The notes beneath the pieces were generated by a model. That model saw only the letters and a list, made by a program, of their open reading frames with translations, was not told the origin of the DNA and did not search any database. Positions 58,558 to 64,000 of a DNA stretch of 64,000 nucleotides are shown piece after piece. The stretch's first letter is position 1, and every line of letters begins with the position of its first letter. The stretch covers positions 100,626 through 164,625 of the forward strand of contig JADZDR010000061.1 of NCBI GenBank assembly GCA_020850945.1, written 5' to 3'. The translations under genes were made by a program, and so were the position numbers. The stretch comes from Acidimicrobiia bacterium (lineage in GTDB: Bacteria > Actinomycetota > Acidimicrobiia > UBA2766).

Positions 58558-61335
58558 ATGGCTGCCTCCCTCAGCCCACGCGGCGACACCGATCCCACGC
58601 AGGACGCATACCGGAATCGCTTCTCATTCGAGCGTGTGACGTGGGGCTCGCACTGCGCCAACTGCATCGCGACGTGCTCCTACCGGGTGTTCTGCACGGA
58701 CGGCAGGGTCCGTTTCGAGGAGCAGTCCGGGACGTTCCCCCAGACCGTGCCCGACGTGCCCGACCGCAACCCGATGGGATGCCAGAAGGGCGCGGCGTGG
58801 CACGCCCAGATCGACTCCGAGGACCGCGTGCTCTATCCCCTGCAACGCAAGGGTGAGAGGGGCTCCGGGGAGTGGGAGCGCATCTCGTGGGACGACGCGC
58901 TCACGCGCGTAGCCGACGCCGTCCTCGACGCGATCGAGGAGTCCGGTCCCGAAGCCGTCCTCGTGGACGAGGGGCCCGAGGGCGGCATGCTCACGATCGG
59001 CGGTTACATGCGGTTCGCGAACCTGCTCGGATGCGTGTCACTGGACGGGAACGCCACCGTCAACGACATGCCGGCCGGTCACGTCCTCACGTTCGGTTCG
59101 ATGGCGTGCGGCTCGTCCGCGGAGAACACCTTCGACTCCGACGTCGTCCTCATCTGGCACTGCAATCCCGCCTACACGCGCATCCCCGTCTTCCACTACC
59201 TGACCGAGGCGCGCTACCGGGGTGCCGAGGTCGTGCTCATCGCCCCGGACTTCAGCCCGTCCGCCCCGCATGCCGACTTCTTCGTGCCGGTGGTGCCGGG
59301 GGGCGATGCCGCGCTCGGCCTCGCCATGTGCAGGGTGATCGTCGACGAGGGTCTCGTCGACGGCGACTTCGTCCGCACACAGACCGACTTGCCCCTCCTC
59401 GTGCGCACCGACACGCGGGCACTGCTGCGGGAATGTGATCTCGAGGCAGGCGGGCGTGACAACCGTTTCTACGTGTGGGACCCCACGGGCTCGTGCGTCC
59501 GCCTCGTGGCCGACGACCGGCTCGGCTTCGACTTCGAACCTGCCCTGCGCGGCCGTTACACGGTGACGCTCGCCGACGGCACCGAAGCCGAGGTCTCCCC
59601 CGCCTTCGACCTCCTCGTCGACCGTCTCGCCGGCTTCGCGCCCGAGGACGCCACACACGCCTGCGGTGTGAATGCCGAGACGATCCGCGTCCTCGCCCGC
59701 AAGGTCGCGGCCGGCCGCACGAGCATCTGGGAGGGTTTCGACACGGCCAAGCACTACCACGGCGACCTCATGGAGCGGGCCATGAACCTCCTCCTCGCCC
59801 TCACGGGCAACTGGGGACGGCGGGGCACGGGGCTCGACACGATCGCCGGCTGGCCGTTCGAGGGCGCCTACCTGATCGAGATGAAGGACCGGGCCGGCCT
59901 CGAGGCGGCCGAACAGGTGCACGACCGTGTGAGCACGATGATCGGCTCCCTCGCCACGCACGTGGAGGAGGACGGGTTGCGCCGCTACCCGGCGTCGGCC
60001 TTCCACCAGTTCATCCACTTCGCGGCGATCCAGGCGTCGACGACACCGCCGTTCTTCTTCTGGCTCAACCACTGCGGATACGGACCGACGTTCGAGAACG
60101 CGGAGTGGGGGGCGAGCCCCCGCCCCTTCAGGGAGTACGTGGAGGAGGCGACGCCCCAGTGGGCTCCGCTCATCCGCCCCGGTCCCGACCAGACACCCCG
60201 CGTCCTCCTCGAAGTCGGCACGAACGCCCTGCGCCGCACGCGGGGTGGGAGCCGCATGCTGCTCGAGCACCTCTGGCCGAAACTCGATCTCGTCGTCTCG
60301 CTCGACAACCGCATCAACTCGGCGGGACTCCACGCCGATCTCATCCTGCCTGCCGCGCACGAAGCCGAGCGTGTCAACGTCCAGTACCCCGTGTCCCACA
60401 CCGTCGAGCTCGTGTTCTCCGATCAGGCCGTGGAACCGGCAGGTGAGGCACGCAGCGACTGGCAGATCTTCGGTGGGATCTGCGCGGCGATCTCACGCCG
60501 GGCGACGGAGCGCGGCAGCGGAGACCGCGAGGTCGGACGCATGCGGCGCTGTCGCCTCGACAGCCTCCACGACGTCTTCACCCTGCACGGCGCGCTCACC
60601 TCGGACGAGGCGATGGTCGACGAGCTCGTGCGCGACACTGCCCTTTCCGGCGTGATCGCAGACGACGCCTCACTCGCCAAGCTCCGCAAGGTCGGCTGGG
60701 AGCCGATCGTGGGAAACGGCGGTTTCCCCATGGGGAACGCGGCGGGCGCACCGTTCGAGGAGGGACGGATATTCACGGCGCAGTCGTGGCGGGTCGAGCG
60801 CGGAGTCGTGTATCCGACGATGACGGGCCGGGCCACGTTCTACGTCGACCATCCGTGGTTCATCGAGGCGGGTGAGGAGTTGCCCACGCACAAGCCGGCG
60901 CCGGGCACGGGCGGCCCCGGCCGAGAGTTCGTCCTGACAGGCGGGCACCCGCGCTGGTCGATCCACGCCTGCAACGCCACGAACCCGCTGATCCTCGAGA
61001 CGACGCGGGGGCACCCCACGCTCGTCGTGAACAGCCGCGTGGCGGAGGCGAAGGGCATTGCCGACGACGCCCGCGTCCGGGTCCACAACGATCTCGGGTC
61101 GTTCGTCGTGCAGGCTCGCCTCTCCCCCACCGTGCGCCCGGGCCAAGTGGTGCTGTATGCGGCGTGGGAACCGTACGGCTTCGAGAACTGGGCGGACGCG
61201 ACGCGGGTCGAGGCGGGCATGGTCAAGTGGCTCCACCTCGTGACCGGCTGGGGCCATCTCCGCTACACGCCGTTCCAGTGGCAACCCGCACCCTTCGACA
61301 GGCTCACACGCGTCGACGTCGACCCCGCGGAGTGA
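58558..61335 (+). CDS. Molybdopterin oxidoreductase, type II DMSO reductase family catalytic subunit
   Basis: A 925-residue molybdoenzyme. H32-x3-C36-x3-C40...C75 (in GSHCANCIATC and GCQKGAAW) is the His/Cys cluster pattern of NarG, ethylbenzene and dimethylsulfide dehydrogenases. NDMPAG holds the candidate Asp Mo ligand; HCNPAYTRIPVFHYLTEARY and LIAPDFSPSAPHADFFVPVV bind bis-MGD, and the C-terminal domain has GGHPRWSIHACNATNPLILE. No Tat signal is seen, so it may be cytoplasmic. No Fe-S beta or haem gamma subunit gene lies nearby. I chose the ATG at 58558; one at 58528 overlaps the operator. The substrate is unknown. Confidence 0.9.
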   Translation: MAASLSPRGDTDPTQDAYRNRFSFERVTWGSHCANCIATCSYRVFCTDGRVRFEEQSGTFPQTVPDVPDRNPMGCQKGAAWHAQIDSEDRVLYPLQRKGERGSGEWERISWDDALTRVADAVLDAIEESGPEAVLVDEGPEGGMLTIGGYMRFANLLGCVSLDGNATVNDMPAGHVLTFGSMACGSSAENTFDSDVVLIWHCNPAYTRIPVFHYLTEARYRGAEVVLIAPDFSPSAPHADFFVPVVPGGDAALGLAMCRVIVDEGLVDGDFVRTQTDLPLLVRTDTRALLRECDLEAGGRDNRFYVWDPTGSCVRLVADDRLGFDFEPALRGRYTVTLADGTEAEVSPAFDLLVDRLAGFAPEDATHACGVNAETIRVLARKVAAGRTSIWEGFDTAKHYHGDLMERAMNLLLALTGNWGRRGTGLDTIAGWPFEGAYLIEMKDRAGLEAAEQVHDRVSTMIGSLATHVEEDGLRRYPASAFHQFIHFAAIQASTTPPFFFWLNHCGYGPTFENAEWGASPRPFREYVEEATPQWAPLIRPGPDQTPRVLLEVGTNALRRTRGGSRMLLEHLWPKLDLVVSLDNRINSAGLHADLILPAAHEAERVNVQYPVSHTVELVFSDQAVEPAGEARSDWQIFGGICAAISRRATERGSGDREVGRMRRCRLDSLHDVFTLHGALTSDEAMVDELVRDTALSGVIADDASLAKLRKVGWEPIVGNGGFPMGNAAGAPFEEGRIFTAQSWRVERGVVYPTMTGRATFYVDHPWFIEAGEELPTHKPAPGTGGPGREFVLTGGHPRWSIHACNATNPLILETTRGHPTLVVNSRVAEAKGIADDARVRVHNDLGSFVVQARLSPTVRPGQVVLYAAWEPYGFENWADATRVEAGMVKWLHLVTGWGHLRYTPFQWQPAPFDRLTRVDVDPAE

Positions 61336-61366
61336 CGCGGCCGAGGAGCACGGCTTCCGCCGGATG

Positions 61367-61609
61367 TCAGAGGCGGTCGAGAACGGCCTTGAAACCGTCC
61401 TTCACGTCACGTTCGAGCCGATCGAAGCGGCTACCCATCGCCTCGAACTGGTTCATCATCGCCGCTTCGAAAGTCTTGTGGTCACGTCGGTACTCACGCA
61501 CCTCGTCGCGCAGCTCACGCACCGCGATCTCGAGCAACGTGATGCGCTCGGCGATCGCGATCTCCTCACGGGCGATCTCGCGCATGCGCTCTTCGGGGGC
61601 GGGATCCAT
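61367..61609 (-). CDS. Small coiled-coil protein
   Basis: An 80-residue protein, almost entirely helical. From MDPAPEERMREIAREEIAIA onward it runs in heptads (ITLLEIAVRELRDEVREYRR, FEAMGSRFDRLERDVKDGFK), which predicts a coiled coil. No family is recognised. The ATG at 61609 is chosen because the open frame above it lacks such composition. It lies between the molybdoenzyme and SDR genes, 31 bases from the convergent molybdoenzyme stop. Confidence 0.6.
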   Translation of the reverse strand: MDPAPEERMREIAREEIAIAERITLLEIAVRELRDEVREYRRDHKTFEAAMMNQFEAMGSRFDRLERDVKDGFKAVLDRL

Positions 61610-61658
61610 GTAAGAGAGGATACGCCCGCCCTGTGACAGAAACGGCACCGGGACGCCG

Positions 61659-62495
61659 TCAGACCATGGTCTGGCCCGCACTCACGTTGAGGGCCTCGCC
61701 GGTGACGCCGGTGGCGTCGTCGGAGAGGAGCCAGCACACGGCCGCGGCGATCTCCTCGGCGGTCTGGAGCCGGCCGAGGGGGATCTCCCGGCGGATGAAG
61801 CTGCGGAGGCCCTCCTCGCCGCCCATCGCGGCCGCGAGCATGCCGTTGGGGTTCGTGAGATCCGTGTCGACGGTCCCCGGGCACACGGCGTTCACGGCGA
61901 TGCCGGCGGGGCCGAGCTCGAGCGCCATCGTCTGCGTGAGCAGGATCACGGCGGCCTTCGCGCTGCAGTACGCGCCGAGCATCGGGAATGCCCGCTTGCC
62001 GGCCTGGCTCGACACGTTGCAGATGCGTCCGCCGACCCCGGCCTCGAGCATGGCCGCTGCGCACGCCCGCGACACGAGCCATGTGCCGATCACGTTCACG
62101 TCGAGCACCCGCCGGAACTCGCTCTCGGCAAGGTTGAGGAGGGGACCGAGCCCGAAGCCGAACCCGCTTCCACCCGCCACGTTCGCCACGAGCGTGATCG
62201 GGCCGAGCGCGTCAGTCGCGTCACGCACAGCCGCCGTGACCTCGTCTGCGTCGGACACGTCGGCCCGAACACCGGTGGCCTGCCGTCCCATCGCCCCTAT
62301 CTCGGCCACGAGCGAGTCGAGGTCGTCCTGGGAGGCGACACCGTGGCCCGGCGCGTCGGGGTAGGGACGGGCGATGTCGAGACACGCGACGTCCGCTCCC
62401 TCCGCCGCGAGGCGCAGGGCGGTCGCCCGCCCGATGCCGCGGGGGCGGGCTGCGCCCGTCACGAGTCCGACCCGCCCCGCAAAGCGGTCCGTCAC
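61659..62495 (-). CDS. Short-chain dehydrogenase/reductase
   Basis: A 278-residue classical SDR. TGAARPRGIGRATALRLAAE binds NAD(P), NVAGGSG is the central motif, and the catalytic Ser, Tyr, Lys are in NVSSQAGKRAFPMLGAYCSA followed by K. VCPGTVDTDLTNPNG follows. It probably oxidises a secondary alcohol in the cluster pathway. The start is GTG at 62495, which overlaps the epoxide-hydrolase-like gene stop by 4 bases, so the two are coupled and presumably act in sequence. Confidence 0.92.
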   Translation of the reverse strand: MTDRFAGRVGLVTGAARPRGIGRATALRLAAEGADVACLDIARPYPDAPGHGVASQDDLDSLVAEIGAMGRQATGVRADVSDADEVTAAVRDATDALGPITLVANVAGGSGFGFGLGPLLNLAESEFRRVLDVNVIGTWLVSRACAAAMLEAGVGGRICNVSSQAGKRAFPMLGAYCSAKAAVILLTQTMALELGPAGIAVNAVCPGTVDTDLTNPNGMLAAAMGGEEGLRSFIRREIPLGRLQTAEEIAAAVCWLLSDDATGVTGEALNVSAGQTMV

Positions 62496-63496
62496 TCTCC
62501 CTCCCCTCGCCCGCGCAGACCAGCGAGGAAGTCGAGGAGGGCGGCGTTCACCGGTTCGGGTGCCTCCTGCTGCACCCAGTGGCCCGCCCCGTCGACGAGG
62601 ACGGTCCCGCGGTGGTCGTCGAGCCACGCATCCTGCACGGAAGGTGGACTCATGAGGAGGACGGGGTCGGCACGGCCGGCCACGAAGAGGGAGGGGACGG
62701 TGACGTGGACGCCGTCGAGGTCGGCGGTCAGCTCCCAGTTCCGGTCGAAGTTCCGGTACCAGTTGATGCCGCCGGTGAAGCCCGTGCGCGAGAACTCGGC
62801 CACGTAGTGGTCGAGTTCCTCCTGGGCGAGCCAGGCCGGCAGCGAGGCGGGCTCGGGCAGCCGGTCGACGAAGCCGCGCCCGTCGTCGGCCGCGAGGGCG
62901 AGCACCTCGTCGGCCTTCACCTGGCCGCCCTTGGTGTTCTCACCGAGGCCGGCGAGCATGCGCCGCATCGTGCGTGCCGGGTCCGACGCCAGTTCGGCGT
63001 CGGCGACCCCGGGCTCCTGGAAGTAGAGGATGTAGAAGAACGCGTCTCCGAACACCTTGCGCATGAGCTCCGTCGGCGGCAGGGGTGGGCGGGGGATGAA
63101 CGGCACGCTCATGCCCACGACCGCGTCGACGCGGGAGGTGTGGAGGAGCGGCATGTGCCACGCCACCATGGAGCCCCAGTCGTGGCCGACGAACGTGGCC
63201 GTCTCCTCGCCGAGGGCATCGAGGAGCCCGACGAGGTCTCGTGTGAGCTCGAGGATGTTGTAGTCGGCGATCTCCTCCGGTCGGCTCGACCGGCCGTAGC
63301 CCCGCTGGTCGGGGGCGACGACGTGGTAGCCGGCCGCGGCGAGGGCGGGGATCTGGTGGCGCCACGAGTACGCGAGCTCGGGGAAGCCGTGGGCGAGGAC
63401 TACGAGGGGTGCGCCTGCGTCCCCGGCTTCGGTCACGTGCAGGTCGACTCCGTTCGTGGTCACGGTCCGTTCCCGTGCCCCCTCGATCTCTGCCAT
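62492..63496 (-). CDS. Alpha/beta hydrolase, epoxide hydrolase-like
   Basis: A 334-residue alpha/beta hydrolase. VLAHGFPELAYSWRHQIPAL contains the oxyanion HGFP motif, FVGHDWGSMVAWHMPLLHTS has the nucleophile Asp in GHDWG, and VDGAGHWVQQEAPEPVNAAL has the catalytic His. An Asp nucleophile with HGFP points to epoxide hydrolases (or dehalogenases). The ATG at 63496 has GGGAGGG 7 bases upstream. It is divergent from a TetR gene with a symmetric site between them and is coupled to the SDR gene. Confidence 0.9.
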   Translation of the reverse strand: MAEIEGARERTVTTNGVDLHVTEAGDAGAPLVVLAHGFPELAYSWRHQIPALAAAGYHVVAPDQRGYGRSSRPEEIADYNILELTRDLVGLLDALGEETATFVGHDWGSMVAWHMPLLHTSRVDAVVGMSVPFIPRPPLPPTELMRKVFGDAFFYILYFQEPGVADAELASDPARTMRRMLAGLGENTKGGQVKADEVLALAADDGRGFVDRLPEPASLPAWLAQEELDHYVAEFSRTGFTGGINWYRNFDRNWELTADLDGVHVTVPSLFVAGRADPVLLMSPPSVQDAWLDDHRGTVLVDGAGHWVQQEAPEPVNAALLDFLAGLRGRGEGE

Positions 63497-63515
63497 CGGC
63501 GATCCCTCCCGCATT

Positions 63516-63533
63516 TGGCAACGTTCGTTACCA
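63516..63533. promoter_or_regulatory. 18-bp symmetric operator between hydrolase and TetR genes
   Basis: TGGCAACGTTCGTTACCA is symmetric at 14 of 18 positions. It lies 11 bases before the TetR ATG at 63544 and 20 before the hydrolase ATG at 63496, so one bound dimer could block both. A half-site CGTTGCCA recurs at 63560-63567, just inside the TetR gene. Confidence 0.6.
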
Positions 63534-63543
63534 GACGTAGGGC

Positions 63544-64000
63544 ATGATATGGTTCGATCCGTTGCCAGATCAACAGACCCCCCGAACTGCGTCACGTTGG
63601 GCCGGTCTTCCTCAGGCCTCGCGCAGAGCGCAGCGGCGCACACTCCTCCTCGACACGGCCTTCGAGCTCCTCGCGTCCGAGGGAGAGACGGGCATGTCGG
63701 TGCGGGCCGTGTGCCAGGCGGCCCGCCTCAATCCCCGTTACTTCTACGAGAGCTTCGAGAGCCTCGACGAGCTCCTCGTCACCGTCTATGACCGGGTCGT
63801 GGAGGAGCTCGCGGCCGCGGTCACCCTCGCCCTCGTGAATGCCCCGGCCGATGTCGGCAGCCAGGTGCGCGCCACGATCGACACGATCCTCGAGTTCGTC
63901 GACGAGGACCGCCGCCGCGGCCAGATCGTCTACGTCGTCGCGCTCGGGAACGAGAAGCTCAACAATCGCCGCCTCGAGACCGGCCGCCATCTCGTCGAGC
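63544..64000 (+). CDS. TetR family transcriptional regulator, 5' part
   Basis: The gene runs off the window; 152 codons are visible from the ATG at 63544. After a short tail (MIWFDPLPDQQTPRTASRW) come the TetR helices RRAQRRTLLLDTAFELLASE, then GMSVRAVCQAARLNPRYFYE and SFESLDELLVTVYDRVVEEL, followed by the start of the ligand domain. A TTG at 63562 is another possible start. It is divergent from the epoxide-hydrolase-like gene, with an 18-bp symmetric site in between, and likely represses both itself and that operon. Confidence 0.88.
   Translation, partial: MIWFDPLPDQQTPRTASRWAGLPQASRRAQRRTLLLDTAFELLASEGETGMSVRAVCQAARLNPRYFYESFESLDELLVTVYDRVVEELAAAVTLALVNAPADVGSQVRATIDTILEFVDEDRRRGQIVYVVALGNEKLNNRRLETGRHLVE

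Noticed and set aside
1..64000. CRISPR arrays, rRNA genes, prophage or transposase genes
   Set aside because: None was seen on either strand; only the HNH gene and the fragment beside it hint at mobile DNA.

Overview
This is a high-GC window that reads as a chromosomal segment of a heterotrophic actinobacterium. The evidence is frequent GTG and TTG starts, many 4-base start/stop overlaps, a DUF222/13E12-type HNH gene, an InhA-like FabI, and thiolase/DUF35 pairs typical of lipid- and sterol-degrading Actinobacteria. The gene mix (a stand-alone FAS-II set, sulfatase, AI-2E exporter, LipB-LipA fusion) would suit class Acidimicrobiia, but that placement is inference. There is no rRNA, CRISPR array, prophage or insertion sequence; one tRNA is present.

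Layout: 0-3 kb, end of a thiolase/DUF35 pair, an extracytoplasmic GH43-like lipoprotein, a small membrane protein and an FKBP. 3-6 kb, a two-gene unit of an unknown 686-residue protein and an ankyrin-like protein. 6-13 kb, TetR and hemerythrin genes, tRNA-CAT, a GH5 lipoprotein, and an island with TauE/SafE, maleylacetate reductase, a VOC protein and LysR. 13-19 kb, a sulfatase downstream of a TetR gene, TrpB2, OxyR and two coupled lipoprotein genes. 19-23.4 kb, an M24 peptidase, a fused LipB-LipA and dihydrolipoamide dehydrogenase.

23.5-30 kb holds an almost complete FAS-II set: fabD, fabH, fabG, acpP and fabF in a row, with fabI and a fabZ-like gene beside them. FabD carries an extra C-terminal biotinyl/lipoyl-like domain. 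30-42 kb is a mixed stretch: HD hydrolase, MFS transporter, eIF-2B-like protein, CobA-HemD fusion, AI-2E exporter, ABC exporter, ABC1 kinase and small membrane proteins. 42-45 kb has two acyl-CoA dehydrogenases. 44.6-46 kb has an HNH gene with a 23-bp direct repeat and a truncated gene fragment. 46.3-50.7 kb has a hybrid histidine kinase followed by sufC-sufS.

50.7-55 kb is a minus-strand operon of two MaoC-type hydratases and two thiolase/DUF35 pairs. Together with the pair at the left edge and the dehydrogenases at 42-44.6 kb it resembles the last side-chain degradation steps of sterol-type substrates, as in the mycobacterial igr operon. 55-56.8 kb holds an XdhC/MocA-like pair for molybdenum cofactor handling. 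56.8-64 kb holds a divergent pair of a TPP-dependent lyase-like enzyme and a type II DMSO-reductase-family molybdoenzyme, then an SDR, an epoxide-hydrolase-like enzyme and a TetR gene cut by the window end. A shared TTTGGCAACG motif in both divergent promoters suggests that this last cluster is one TetR-controlled catabolic regulon.
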